A stretch of 48,233 nucleotides of DNA from assembly GCF_028688795.1 (NCBI RefSeq), contig NZ_JAQTXM010000014.1, positions 1 to 48,233 of the forward strand, written 5' to 3'. This stretch comes from Rhodoferax sp. GTDB lineage: Bacteria > Pseudomonadota > Gammaproteobacteria > Burkholderiales > Burkholderiaceae_C. This document shows, one piece after another, positions 1-8,125 of this stretch. Both the position numbers and the translations under genes were made by a program. The notes under the pieces are model-generated. The model saw only the letters and a program-made list of their open reading frames with translations. It ran no database searches and had not been told where the DNA came from. Within the stretch, counting starts at the first letter, position 1, and each line of letters starts with the position of its first letter.

Positions 1-44
1 CACTCCAACAACTGCGGCACTCCCCGCGGTTTCCTCCCCCGAGG

Positions 45-117
45 CTTGTACGACGCCTGCCCTTAGGTTTACGTGAACTCATCCACGCCAGTGCTCACGG
101 GCAGGCATCCTACAAAC
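45..117. repeat. Imperfect inverted repeat (hairpin)
   Basis: An 18-base arm at 45-62 (core GCCTGCCC) pairs with 100-117 (core GGGCAGGC) with three mismatches around a 37-base loop. No T-run follows, so it is not an ordinary terminator. It lies next to a decayed insertion-element relic and may be an end structure of a mobile element. The integron attC core motifs (GTTRRRY/RYYYAAC) are not seen. Nothing else is recognisable in bases 1-125. Confidence 0.45.
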
Positions 118-125
118 CTTAACTT

Positions 126-440
126 TACCGGAAGAAGAAACACAGGCTCCAGTGCTCCATTTTTGTGCCACCTGCATCACTTTGTGTGACCATTTCTGGG
201 GTGCGACATTCTCTGCGGGTGCTCACTCAACGACCATCATTCAGCGTGATCACGCCAGGTCTTGAAAGTGGTGCCAGAAATTGCAGGCACCGCACCAACT
301 GCGATTGGGCATCCCTCCCGCTGAAACGATCCAGCAAGCTCATTGGCAACGCGGCATGCTCGATTGGCGGCATAAAACGGCCTCTGCCTAAATTCCAGAA
401 TGGGGTTGCCACGAATATCTCGCGCCACCAGTGCCGCCAT
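126..440 (-). pseudogene. Relic of a two-ORF insertion element (3' part of orfA, start of orfB)
   Basis: On the minus strand, 227-440 reads as the C-terminal part of a helix-turn-helix protein (WRHWWREIF, GRFMPPIEHA and LDRF motifs) ending at a stop near 227. I remember this as the first ORF of a two-ORF insertion element whose second ORF is a DDE transposase; the family name is from memory and uncertain. The bases after the stop resemble the beginning of that second ORF. The upstream part is missing because the IS30 element begins at about 456. A diverged copy lies in opposite orientation at 17212-17527, where more of the 5' part survives. Confidence 0.6.
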
Positions 441-455
441 CCCATACGCAGATGG

Positions 456-1575
456 CCCGCTCAAAAGCGAAGTGCAACACCCCTGAGACTAAACCCAGTA
501 AGGTGTAAACATGAAGCTACAAAACCATTACCGACAGATTGACTACCAGGAGCGGGAAACCATCTCTCTGGGCGTTGAGACAGGTCTGAGCATCCGGGCA
601 ATTGCCCGGATGCTCAGCCGCGCACCGTCCAGCATCAGCCGTGAGATTGAACGCAACGCAGGAGGCTCGGGCTATAGTTGTCGCTACGCCCAGCAGCGCC
701 GCGAACGCAGGCGCAGTCATGCCAGGCCCGCGGCTAAGCTGGCAGCAGGTAACGCCCTGTTCAATGTGATCACACCCTTACTGCGCCAGCACTGGTCACC
801 CCAGCAAATTGCCTCTCACCTGGCTAAACTGCACCCCAGTGAGCCTGCCAAACGCGCCTCACACGAAACCATCTACAACGTCATCTACGCCCAACCCAGA
901 GGGGAGCTGCGCAAAGAACTCATTGCCTGCTTGCGCATGGCGCGTGCCAAACGCTGGCCACGCTCCAAGGGCGAAGATCGGCGCGGCCAGATCGCTGATT
1001 TGCTGAGCATTCATGTGCGAGCGCCCGAGATTGAAGACAGGCAGTTTCCCGGCCACTGGGAGGGTGATCTGATCAAGGGCGCGCTCAATGCTAGCGCCGT
1101 TGGCACACTGGTGGAGCGCACCACAAGGTTGCTGATGCTGGTCAAGCTGCCTCATCCACATCCAGCCAGTGCGGCGCATGTGCTGCAAGCATTTACTGAC
1201 AAGCTTATTGGCATTGCCCAGCCCATGCGCAAGACCTTGACGTACGACCGGGGCAAGGAGATGGCCTATCACCGGGAGTTAACCCAAGCCACGGGCATGG
1301 CGGTGTATTTCTGCGATCCTCACAGTCCATGGCAACGTGGCACTAACGAGAACACAAATGGGCTGGTGCGCCAGTACTTGCCAAAGGGAACTGATCTGTC
1401 AGGCTATACCCAGGAGCAGCTTGATGCGATCGCTGATGAGATGAACAACCGGCCTCGCAAAACGCTGGGCTGGGAATCGCCCATTGCGGTCTACCGACAG
1501 TGGCTGGCCAAGCTTGAGCAGCCCGCTGAGTCCATCCAATAGACTACGATGTGTTGCACTTGGATTTGAGCGCGC
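456..1575 (+). mobile_element. IS30-family insertion sequence
   Basis: The element is defined by one full-length IS30-type transposase gene and matching ends. The left end at about 459-480 and the reverse complement of the right end at 1551-1571 share GCTCAAA, then AAGTGCAACAC, with three or four differing bases between. The exact outer boundary and any target duplication cannot be fixed by eye, so the limits are approximate. It has landed in or next to the relic at 126-440 and looks like the youngest mobile element here, because its gene is uninterrupted. Confidence 0.8.
511..1542 (+). CDS. IS30-family transposase
   Basis: This 343-residue protein moves the surrounding IS by DDE-type strand transfer. 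Residues 20-46 form the N-terminal helix-turn-helix of the IS30 family (SIRAIARML, then SSISREIERN). The catalytic triad is visible as D186 in GHWEGDLI, D246 in LTYDRGKEM and E280 in WQRGTNENTNG, with the usual LVRQYLPKGTDL segment after the last. The length is normal for IS30 (about 320-380 residues). The start at 511 was chosen because the preceding bases are the IS end and the first residues (MKLQNHYRQI) match the usual IS30 opening. No frameshift or stop is present, so it is probably functional. Confidence 0.93.
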   Translation: MKLQNHYRQIDYQERETISLGVETGLSIRAIARMLSRAPSSISREIERNAGGSGYSCRYAQQRRERRRSHARPAAKLAAGNALFNVITPLLRQHWSPQQIASHLAKLHPSEPAKRASHETIYNVIYAQPRGELRKELIACLRMARAKRWPRSKGEDRRGQIADLLSIHVRAPEIEDRQFPGHWEGDLIKGALNASAVGTLVERTTRLLMLVKLPHPHPASAAHVLQAFTDKLIGIAQPMRKTLTYDRGKEMAYHRELTQATGMAVYFCDPHSPWQRGTNENTNGLVRQYLPKGTDLSGYTQEQLDAIADEMNNRPRKTLGWESPIAVYRQWLAKLEQPAESIQ

Positions 1576-1727
1576 CGATTCATAAACGTGCTGTGCATGC
1601 TTCTATTTTCAACAGTGAGTGCGTGCAGCGGCAGCGGAGACGAAGGTACCGTTGCCCAGTTTGGAGCGATGTCTACAGCCCGATAGCAGCGACAATCCAC
1701 ACCCAGCCTCTCTCCTCCTGATCCGCC

Positions 1728-2303
1728 ATGGCCAATCGACTCACTGAACTTTCCGATCGCGACTTTCCCTGGTACATACGCTTGGTATTCGCCTATCAGA
1801 CGCGCAAGTATGGCCAAGTCCTCTCGCCGATGTGGGCGTGGGGGCGGCAGCCGGCGATCATGTTTGTCTTTCTGCTCCTGATCGGGCGCTTCAACCGGCT
1901 GGCCTCTCCCAGCGGGCTGCTGCGCACCCTGATGAGCGTGCGCATTTCGCAAATCAACCATTGCGATTTCTGCGTGGACTTCAACGCCCACAACTTCCTG
2001 GCCGCGCACGGCGCACACGAGAAGATCGACTTCATCGACCGCTGGTCTGAACACCCCGAGGTGTTCAGCGAGGAGGAGCGCGCGGCGCTGGCCTACGCCG
2101 AGGCGGTGACGCTGAACGACGACGCCGGCACCGACCGCGCGATGGCCGAACTGAAACGCTTTTTCAAGGACGACGCGATCGTCGCCATTACGGCGTGGGT
2201 CGGCGTGCAGAACCTGTCGAGCAAATTTAACGACGCGCTGGCCATTCCGCCGCAGGGCTTCTGTCGCATCCAACCCAATCCGCCCCGTTCTTCCAACGAT
2301 TGA
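1728..2303 (+). CDS. Carboxymuconolactone decarboxylase-family (AhpD-like) protein
   Basis: This 191-residue protein has the CMD/AhpD signature. C79 and C82 sit in the HCDFC motif followed by a conserved His in FNAH, the arrangement that gives thiol-based peroxidase or oxidoreductase activity in AhpD-like proteins. The rest is helical (RISQINHC..., EEERAALAYAEAVT). It is longer than a minimal CMD domain and resembles the stand-alone CMD proteins found with small RND-type membrane genes. The pseudogene at 2311 starts 7 bases after the stop, so the two were probably one operon. Substrate and pathway cannot be deduced. The ATG at 1728 is the first in-frame start with full domain coverage. Confidence 0.8.
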   Translation: MANRLTELSDRDFPWYIRLVFAYQTRKYGQVLSPMWAWGRQPAIMFVFLLLIGRFNRLASPSGLLRTLMSVRISQINHCDFCVDFNAHNFLAAHGAHEKIDFIDRWSEHPEVFSEEERAALAYAEAVTLNDDAGTDRAMAELKRFFKDDAIVAITAWVGVQNLSSKFNDALAIPPQGFCRIQPNPPRSSND

Positions 2304-2310
2304 CCCCGCC

Positions 2311-2553
2311 ATGCGATTCATCCGCGAGCTTCCGTTTTCGATTCTGATCATCGTCACCGTGCTGATGCTTGGCGCGCCCTTCGTGCCCGAGCCGCATCTG
2401 GTGGAAAAGGCACGCATGCTGGCCAACGGCACGCTCACCTAGCCGCTCGACATCTTCGACGTGGTCTGGCACCTCTTGCCGGCTGCGCTCCTGGTCTGGA
2501 AGGCGGTGCTCTGGCGGCGCGATCGTGCGGCCGCCACGGTGGTGAAGGTTTAA
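2311..2553 (+). pseudogene. Small RND-transporter-like membrane protein, interrupted by an amber codon
   Basis: An 80-codon frame starts at ATG 2311 with a hydrophobic helix (SILIIVTVLMLG), followed by PFVPEPHLVEK and, after a stop, PLDIFDVVWHLLPAALLVWK, then ends at TAA 2551. This matches short proteins usually annotated 'RND transporter' (MRFLR..., APFVPEPHLVEKLRML...). Codon 44 is TAG (2440-2442). One C-to-T change in CAG would explain it, so this is a nonsense pseudogene or a sequencing error. It follows the CMD gene closely. Confidence 0.6.
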
Positions 2554-2642
2554 TCCCCGCCCGACACCACGAGATAACCCCGGTTCTCCAGCGTGTCGAA
2601 GGTGCGCATTGCGGCAATCAGCGTCGGGGCCGGGATCCACAC
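2550..2642 (-). pseudogene. Unidentified C-terminal gene fragment
   Basis: On the minus strand a frame free of stops (AMRTFDTLENRGYLVV...) ends at a TAA that overlaps the stop of the small membrane pseudogene. Its composition looks coding, and ETLENRGYL-like strings are common in winged-helix regulators, but upstream of about 2642 the similarity is lost. I do not recognise the family. It is most likely the tail of a gene truncated by rearrangement. Confidence 0.25.
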
Positions 2643-2883
2643 CCATGTCGTGAATCCTTTCTCTCACCGAGTCAAATGATTTGAATGACCACTGTCTGGA
2701 AATTTGGCGGTCGGCTTTGGGTCTGTTGCGGGAAAAAAAATACAGGCTCCAGCGTCCCGTTTTGATGTCAAGCAGCAACTTGTTGAACCCTCCAGCAATC
2801 TTGAACGCCATGGTGCCACTTGTTGCGCACATTGGATGCATGTGCCCTCGCCTGCCAATTTTTCCAGACTGACCGTGGCCACC

Positions 2884-3108
2884 TCAAGCAAAAGCACACC
2901 CACCCGGACCACCCGAGTTCGGACAACCTCCGCAGGGACTCGCGGGCATTGACACAGCGGCAGGCATTGACGCTGTCGTTCCAAAGACAGACAACAATTT
3001 GTCAAGTTTTTGGGAATGACAGCCAGGGCATTCAGGGACTGTGCTTGAACGAACAAGTGCCTCAAACTCGTGACCGCAGTCTTTACAGGCATATTCATAA
3101 ATTGGCAT
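2884..3108 (-). CDS. FmdB-family zinc-ribbon protein
   Basis: This 74-residue protein starts MPIYEYAC, the hallmark opening of FmdB-like proteins, and carries two CxxC pairs (C8/C11 and C27/C30) that would bind one zinc. The tail is Gly/Cys-rich (SPCGGCPN...). FmdB proteins are small putative regulatory zinc ribbons of uncertain role. The start at 3108 is preferred over an upstream in-frame ATG at 3204 because it matches the family N-terminus and follows a good ribosome-binding site (GAAGGAA, 6-7 bases upstream). The upstream extension reads non-family sequence. Confidence 0.85.
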   Translation of the reverse strand: MPIYEYACKDCGHEFEALVRSSTVPECPGCHSQKLDKLLSVFGTTASMPAAVSMPASPCGGCPNSGGPGGCAFA

Positions 3109-3933
3109 AGCAATTCCTTCTGTATGGGGGAAATTATCAACGCAAGCCGATGCGTAGCCCGGTTCAACTTGGACACCCTGGTGCAACCTCCCCCCATTGC
3201 CCACGCATCTTGATCACATCCATCATGAACACCACCACGAGAGTTGACCGTGCTCAATCTCGCTGGTCGATACCAAGTTCAAAGGGCACGCTGGTCTCCC
3301 TGGTGACCCCAACTCACGCCCTCAGGTCATTCAAGCCTCATTGAAGGCATCAAGCAGATGAAGGCGTGGATCACAACTACTGAGTTGTTGATGGGTTCAA
3401 CGCGCACTGTGCATGGACAGTCCAATCAATATCAGCGAATACCTGCCACGCAGCATCGGCGTTGCAGTTGGGTATTGCAGTTGTCAAAACGTCCACTGAA
3501 ATAAAACCAATCCATGCACGCTCAGTGCAAGCAATGGTGCTGTCCGTTGGCTCAATGTTTGAGTATTTATTGAATACCATCCCAGAGGACAAAAATCCTT
3601 CTTTTTTGAGAAGAAATCGTCTAAATCCTATGAAAGTTAAAAATAACTACGCTGCAAATCATCGAAAGAGATTGCCTTTTTATTTAAAAATGACATCAGA
3701 CGTCTCGGATCCACAACATAATCTTTAGATACAAATTTTTTGTATATCTTTTACATATGTCACCAGTTTTCCACTAAGTGATTGATTTTAATAACATTTA
3801 ATTATAAATATACACCTTAAATGATAGCAAAATTTATTTGCATATATAAATATTCTAGTATTTTGATACTTGACACCTATACAAACCAGAAAAGCATTAT
3901 TAGAATTTAGTCACTTAACAAACAAAGGAAAGT
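3109..3933. other. Non-coding junction between backbone and AT-rich island
   Basis: No gene can be supported here. Composition changes from GC-rich to strongly AT-rich at about 3590, which I take as the left edge of the accessory island. A perfect 7-3-7 dyad (ATACAAA / TTTGTAT) lies at 3729-3745 and could be an operator. A TTGACA-like -35 at 3870-3875 with a weak -10 near 3895 may drive the gene at 3934, which is preceded by AAAGGAAAG. Confidence 0.45.
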
Positions 3934-4644
3934 ATGAAACAAGCTTTAATAGGACTAACCGGAAATGAAACTCGTCCGTATTGTGGGGATGATCTGGACT
4001 CCTTCAAAAAACAATACGGATTAACCACGTCTGAACTTGCAGTTATTTTCGGTCAACCAAGTAGCAGTTCCGCGCTAAAAAGAGTGATTGAATGTAGTGA
4101 AGAGGTGTTGTCGCCAACCATTCAACTCCTTATGCGCTTATATATACGCTTTCCAGACACCATTCCTCTCCCAGAGAGATTGACAGTATCTACATTCTTT
4201 GAAGACTGCCTCGGTGGAGAAACATTTGTTGCCACGCGATTTCGAGGAATTCTATTCGGCGTGGATAGAAACAGTGGTTACAACTGGGGAAAAGATGCCA
4301 CACCAATGAGTCAGGTGAGAGCGATCATGTTTGCGGCTAAAAAACTCAAGGAACACAACGGTCTAACACAGGAAGCATTGCTACAACACTTGCTTGATAA
4401 TTTTAATATGACGACGGCATCCCTCAACGTAAACCCTTTAAAAACTGGAAGTTGGGGTCGGAAAAATACTGCCAATGAGTCGCTCAATTTATCAATTAAA
4501 GATGTATGCGATAAAGCTGTCAAGAATCGTGGCCGAAGGGTTACGATTTCCAATATTTCAAAACTTTTACCTAATCAAATTCACGAATTGTCTAAAAATA
4601 TAAAAGTCAAATTACACAAGGAAATCGATCATCATCAGATTTGA
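3934..4644 (+). CDS. Unknown protein with probable N-terminal helix-turn-helix
   Basis: The product is 236 residues. Residues 18-80 (DDLDSFKKQYGLTTSELA, then PTIQLLMRLYIRF) have the look of a Cro/RsaL-like DNA-binding region. Residues 95-160 contain a second basic/helical segment (GVDRNSGYNWG...MSQVRAIMFAAKKL), and the C-terminus is Lys-rich. No enzymatic motif is visible and I do not recognise a family. It is AT-rich, unlike the backbone, so it is probably horizontally acquired. The RBS AAAGGAAAG supports the start. The gene at 4709 follows after 64 bases with its own RBS and is likely co-transcribed. A regulator encoded by a mobile element is a plausible but unproven role. Confidence 0.6.
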   Translation: MKQALIGLTGNETRPYCGDDLDSFKKQYGLTTSELAVIFGQPSSSSALKRVIECSEEVLSPTIQLLMRLYIRFPDTIPLPERLTVSTFFEDCLGGETFVATRFRGILFGVDRNSGYNWGKDATPMSQVRAIMFAAKKLKEHNGLTQEALLQHLLDNFNMTTASLNVNPLKTGSWGRKNTANESLNLSIKDVCDKAVKNRGRRVTISNISKLLPNQIHELSKNIKVKLHKEIDHHQI

Positions 4645-4708
4645 TTTCCGACACACATCTCTTTCAACAAGTTATTTAGTTATTTCAATTTTACAAGGAA
4701 AATTTAAT

Positions 4709-5389
4709 ATGAAAACTCCATTTAAAAACCAATCATGCTCAACCGCATCTTGCACAACCGTATCCTGCGTTCAGTGGACTCAAAAAGGATCTTCACTTGA
4801 TCAACATTTGAAGTCCGGTCAACTGGCCGGTTTCGAAAACAATTTTCAAGATAGCACAGACCATCTTTCATCGATGTACGTTGGGCTGACGGGGAATCAT
4901 CGTTTTAAGGTCATCAAGTGGCTTCGGGAACAGGCAAATAAGTTGAGCTTGGATCAACATGTCACAGAAGTCAAAATCATGTTGAAACACACTTATCGGG
5001 ATCGAATCAATGGTACAGATGAGAAAGGTTTCGCAACGAATGAATATGACTTGACCAAAGCTACCTGTTCTTTGAAAGATAAAATTACTTCAGCATGGTC
5101 CAGCGTAGTGATTAAAAACCAGTCGTTTGATGCAAATGACAAAATTGGGTTACTCACAGCCGCATTGTCAGGAAATATCAGCGAATTTATTCCTATTTCA
5201 TCAATCTTATTTGCACAAACCGTTGAAAAAATGCACTCAGAGTTTAAGAATGCGAACGTGATATTTTTCCCGGCTTTTCCAATTGAGCACGATGAGTGGA
5301 AAGACAATCCAGCCAAGCTTGTTGCCTTTAGCAAAGATGTGATTGTCGATGTCAAGTATACCGGTGCCGACACTTGTGCTTATAACTAG
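4709..5389 (+). CDS. Unknown protein, Cys-rich N-terminus
   Basis: The product is 226 residues and of no family I can name. The first 20 residues carry three Cys (SCSTASCTTVSC), a metal-binding-like or processed-peptide-like pattern. The rest is soluble and mixed alpha/beta (KVIKWLREQANKLSLDQHVTEVKI, then VEKMHSEFKNANVIFFPAF). There is no membrane segment. AAGGAAAATTTAAT precedes the ATG. It follows the putative DNA-binding gene at 3934 and converges with the phosphatase operon, whose last stop is at 5500. Base composition marks it as part of the acquired island. It could be a substrate, an effector or an unrelated cargo protein. Confidence 0.6.
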   Translation: MKTPFKNQSCSTASCTTVSCVQWTQKGSSLDQHLKSGQLAGFENNFQDSTDHLSSMYVGLTGNHRFKVIKWLREQANKLSLDQHVTEVKIMLKHTYRDRINGTDEKGFATNEYDLTKATCSLKDKITSAWSSVVIKNQSFDANDKIGLLTAALSGNISEFIPISSILFAQTVEKMHSEFKNANVIFFPAFPIEHDEWKDNPAKLVAFSKDVIVDVKYTGADTCAYN

Positions 5390-5499
5390 AAATTTTTCAA
5401 AATTGGCACCCAATCAACAAACCCTGAATCCTCGGGGGTCGTCGACTTTGGGTGGCCATCGGTGATGGTGTCTGAACAGACTGCCAAGCAGTGTGAGTG

Positions 5500-5907
5500 T
5501 CACGACCTCCCCAGTTGGTGACTTCTCAATCGAAGACAGGCCCGCGTCACATCTTTGTGCTGCAAAACGCAATCGGAATTCATCAGCCAAACCGTGATTG
5601 CAATTTCTGCCATCAGACCGTCGCCTTGTTCGCCAGCCAGCAGATAAATACGACCTGAACTCGTTGTGGCTTGCATGCGAGTCAAGTCGCAATTCACGAG
5701 TTCTGTCGTGACTCGACCGCTGGTTTGAGGTGTGCTGCCTGTCAAGTGCAGCGTTCGCCTAGCCCTTCCGTTTCCGTTGCTATCAAGGTTCCAAACCCGC
5801 ATGATGCGCCAGTTGGTCAGTACAGTTGCAGGCTCTGTCTCCACGCTTGGACTTGGCCGATCAACGATGAAGCCCACTGATTTTGAATTTTGGTCGCTTC
5901 TGTTCAT
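5500..5907 (-). CDS. Small protein of unknown family, paralogue of 8126-8512
   Basis: The product is 135 residues and is the last gene of the ten-gene minus-strand operon. It aligns with the 128-residue product at 8126-8512 over most of its length: TNWRIMRVW / SHWQLIKVR, GRVTTELV / GRVSTNIV, TRMQATTSSGRIY / VRMRAATKSGRVY and a closing TRACLRLR / TRALMRMR. The conserved SGR-Y-L-G core suggests a small beta-rich domain; no catalytic motif is recognised. Its start overlaps the stop of the HAD gene by four bases (ATGA), showing translational coupling. The first 30 residues are not shared. Recurrence beside HAD and metallophosphoesterase genes implies a partner role, for example substrate binding, but this is inference. 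Confidence 0.7.
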   Translation of the reverse strand: MNRSDQNSKSVGFIVDRPSPSVETEPATVLTNWRIMRVWNLDSNGNGRARRTLHLTGSTPQTSGRVTTELVNCDLTRMQATTSSGRIYLLAGEQGDGLMAEIAITVWLMNSDCVLQHKDVTRACLRLRSHQLGRS

Positions 5908-6497
5908 CCAATCACCGTCTTGAGTTTGGCTTCCAAGCTTTTGATGGATGCCTCAACGAGCGAAGATGACTGATCAGCCCTACACATGACCGCCAGTTTT
6001 TCTGAAATTTCCACCATCACAGCAGGATCGCTGATGCCCGCAAACTCATGGGTTTTGACATATTTGTCCAGACACCATTTCGGCCAATGCAGCCAGTCAT
6101 CGTCCAGGGCGATCCAGTCTTTGGGTTTGCGCCGCACGACATCACCCCAGACCTGCATGCCGCGTGGTGCAGCAATAAATTCGGTCTTGTTCATGCGTGA
6201 ATGAAACGTTGCACCGATCACCCTCTGCTGCAATGATTGGGGTAGGCGTTTTGCTGCACCAGTGCAGCCATAACTTCGCACCCAAGAGGTACTCAGAACA
6301 ATCAAAATTTGAGGATAAGGTACCAGCAATTTTTCAAGCAGCGGAGCATGCTGAAATAGGCTGTATCCGGGTGGTGCCTTGAGGTAGGGTCCACGCTTGG
6401 GGAGCCAAAGGCAATTTTCATGGTGAAGCACGCCGTCAAAATCCAGATACATGATGAGTTCACCAGCACCTTTTGGCACTTTCTGCGGGGGCCACAT
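5904..6497 (-). CDS. HAD-superfamily phosphatase, Swiss Army Knife RNA-repair type
   Basis: The product is 197 residues. HAD motif I is MYLDFDGVLHHE (D19 and D21, the nucleophile and acid/base pair). Motif II is the LSTSW segment, and a late acidic motif is ALDDDW. DFDGVLH plus S-T/S-SW and a C-terminal D-D-W/Y matches the HAD domain described in 'Swiss Army Knife' RNA repair proteins (Pfam HAD_SAK type). That name implies removal of phosphate from nucleic-acid ends, but the substrate here is unknown. It starts two bases after the stop of the preceding metallophosphoesterase and overlaps the next gene by four bases. M16 is an alternative start. A second, shorter HAD of the same type lies at 9267. 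Confidence 0.75.
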   Translation of the reverse strand: MWPPQKVPKGAGELIMYLDFDGVLHHENCLWLPKRGPYLKAPPGYSLFQHAPLLEKLLVPYPQILIVLSTSWVRSYGCTGAAKRLPQSLQQRVIGATFHSRMNKTEFIAAPRGMQVWGDVVRRKPKDWIALDDDWLHWPKWCLDKYVKTHEFAGISDPAVMVEISEKLAVMCRADQSSSLVEASIKSLEAKLKTVIG

Positions 6498-6499
6498 GG

Positions 6500-7303
6500 T
6501 CAGACCTCCACCTTGAAAGCTGGATTGAACTTCGGGTTTTCGAATCCACCGTTTTTATGCATGTAGCCACGTGGATTGCACACGATCCGGGTTCCGTTGA
6601 CGTTGTAGTCCACACTGTGGTGCATGTGCCCGTGAATCCACAGTCCAGCTTTGCCCATCAATCGCGTCAGATCGCTGGCATACACCGCTGAAAGCATGTC
6701 TTTTGCGAAATGTATTGGCACCGAATTTGGGTGCGGCGCATGGTGCGTGACCACGACCGTCTTTTGCGGGCTATCCCCTTTTTCCAGCTTCTTTGTTAAC
6801 CATTCGACGCTGCCCTGGTGGCGCATCGCCGCCATTTCTGGCGTCAAATATTTCGAATGTGCCCAATGAAACTCGGCATACCGCGACAAACTGATGCAAT
6901 GAAAGTCGTTCATTTGGGCTTTGGCCACCCGCATAGCAATGGTTTTTTTGTCTGCGCCAAACAGTTCAAAATCTGTCCAAAGGCTGCAACCCAGGAACCG
7001 CACACCTGCCAGATCAATGCCATCGGCTTCCAGAAACTCGATGTCGTATTTCTGGGCAGCGTCGCGCATGTCGTCAACGTGCCTGAACCAGTGCTTGTCG
7101 TAAAACTCGTGATTGCCTGCCACCATGACAATAGGTTTATCAGGAAACGCCTCACGCGCCCAACGAAAGCCGCTTAATCCATCATCGATGTCACCAGCCA
7201 AGACAACTACATCAGCATGCTCGTCTATGCGTTTGCCATCCGTCACCACCGGAAACGTTCGGTGCGACAGGTGCAGGTCGCTGAGGACAAGGATTTGCAT
7301 CAA
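6500..7303 (-). CDS. Calcineurin-like metallophosphoesterase
   Basis: The product is 267 residues with the complete metallophosphoesterase motif set: DLH (D9/H11), GDIDDG, GNHEFYD, THHAPHP and GHMHHSVDY. These residues bind two metal ions and hydrolyse phosphomonoesters or diesters. It is closely similar to the next upstream gene (7300-8112), including the shared RFLG(C/A)(S/T)LWTD and VV(T/S)HHAPHP strings, so the two arose by tandem duplication. Its start overlaps the stop of that gene by four bases. No signal peptide is present, so it is cytoplasmic. Substrate is unknown; the family acts on nucleotides, nucleic acids, phosphoproteins and other targets. Confidence 0.85.
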   Translation of the reverse strand: MMQILVLSDLHLSHRTFPVVTDGKRIDEHADVVVLAGDIDDGLSGFRWAREAFPDKPIVMVAGNHEFYDKHWFRHVDDMRDAAQKYDIEFLEADGIDLAGVRFLGCSLWTDFELFGADKKTIAMRVAKAQMNDFHCISLSRYAEFHWAHSKYLTPEMAAMRHQGSVEWLTKKLEKGDSPQKTVVVTHHAPHPNSVPIHFAKDMLSAVYASDLTRLMGKAGLWIHGHMHHSVDYNVNGTRIVCNPRGYMHKNGGFENPKFNPAFKVEV

Positions 7304-8112
7304 ATGGACACTAGCAAATTTGGATCAAATGCCAGGTTTTCAAACTCGTAATCGTTCAAATCCGATGCAAAATTCCTGTTGAGCACGTAACCAGATGGGT
7401 TTGCCACGACTCTGCAGCGCCCAACAGAATAGTCGAAGCTGTCGTGCACATGTCCGTGCAGCCACAGGTCAACATTTGGCATCAAATCAGAAAGGTCGCT
7501 TACAAATGCGGCATTCAGATGATTGCCTAAATAACGAGGGTGAACTGACAGTGGATGTGGCGCATGGTGCGACACGACTACTGTCTTGCCATCGAATGGC
7601 TTTGCCAATTCCGTCTCAAGCCATGCTCGGGCAATTTCATGGCGGTCCAATGCATCTTGCGGAGTGAATTCATGTCTGCCGGTTCGAATTCGATAATGGT
7701 CGTTGAGCCGTGTGCCGCAATATTCCATCAACTGTGACTGTGTTCGGTTTGAACGTAAGCGATAGTCAGTCCATAACGTTGCGCCCAAAAACCTGACGCC
7801 TTCAATCACAACGGCATCGTTTTCTAGAAAATGGATGTTGTTGAGCGCAGCACCTTTACGGAGCTTGTCGTAAATTGGGTCAATAGGATGACCATAAAAA
7901 TCATGATTGCCAGCTACATAAATAACGGGTGCACGCTTTTCTGATGGCCAATCCGAAAACAGCGAGCAAGCATAAGTACCGTCTGCAATGTCGCCAGCAA
8001 GCACCAGCACATCAGCGCCGGGCACTGGTCCGATGATGCGAACTGGCTGATCTTGGCTATCAATTCGATTGATAAGCTCCAGGTGCAGGTCACTGGCGAG
8101 TTGAATTTTCAT
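7300..8112 (-). CDS. Calcineurin-like metallophosphoesterase
   Basis: The product is 270 residues. Motifs in order are SDLHLE, LAGDIADG, GNHDFYG, SHHAPHP and GHVHDSFDY, a complete dinuclear metal site. It is a paralogue of the 6500-7303 product, sharing layout and length. It starts 13 bases after the stop of the small-protein gene 8126-8512 and overlaps the following gene by four bases. It is soluble, with no signal peptide. Three phosphoesterases and two HAD phosphatases in one operon suggest either successive dephosphorylation steps or several related substrates. I cannot assign a substrate. Confidence 0.85.
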   Translation of the reverse strand: MKIQLASDLHLELINRIDSQDQPVRIIGPVPGADVLVLAGDIADGTYACSLFSDWPSEKRAPVIYVAGNHDFYGHPIDPIYDKLRKGAALNNIHFLENDAVVIEGVRFLGATLWTDYRLRSNRTQSQLMEYCGTRLNDHYRIRTGRHEFTPQDALDRHEIARAWLETELAKPFDGKTVVVSHHAPHPLSVHPRYLGNHLNAAFVSDLSDLMPNVDLWLHGHVHDSFDYSVGRCRVVANPSGYVLNRNFASDLNDYEFENLAFDPNLLVSI

Positions 8113-8125
8113 AACATGCTTGCGC

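Noticed and set aside
45..117. Integron attC site
   Set aside because: The hairpin lacks the GTTRRRY and RYYYAAC core boxes and no integron integrase is present.
3462..3728. Possible 88-residue plus-strand protein
   Set aside because: It spans the composition change into the island, has no ribosome-binding site and no coherent sequence pattern.
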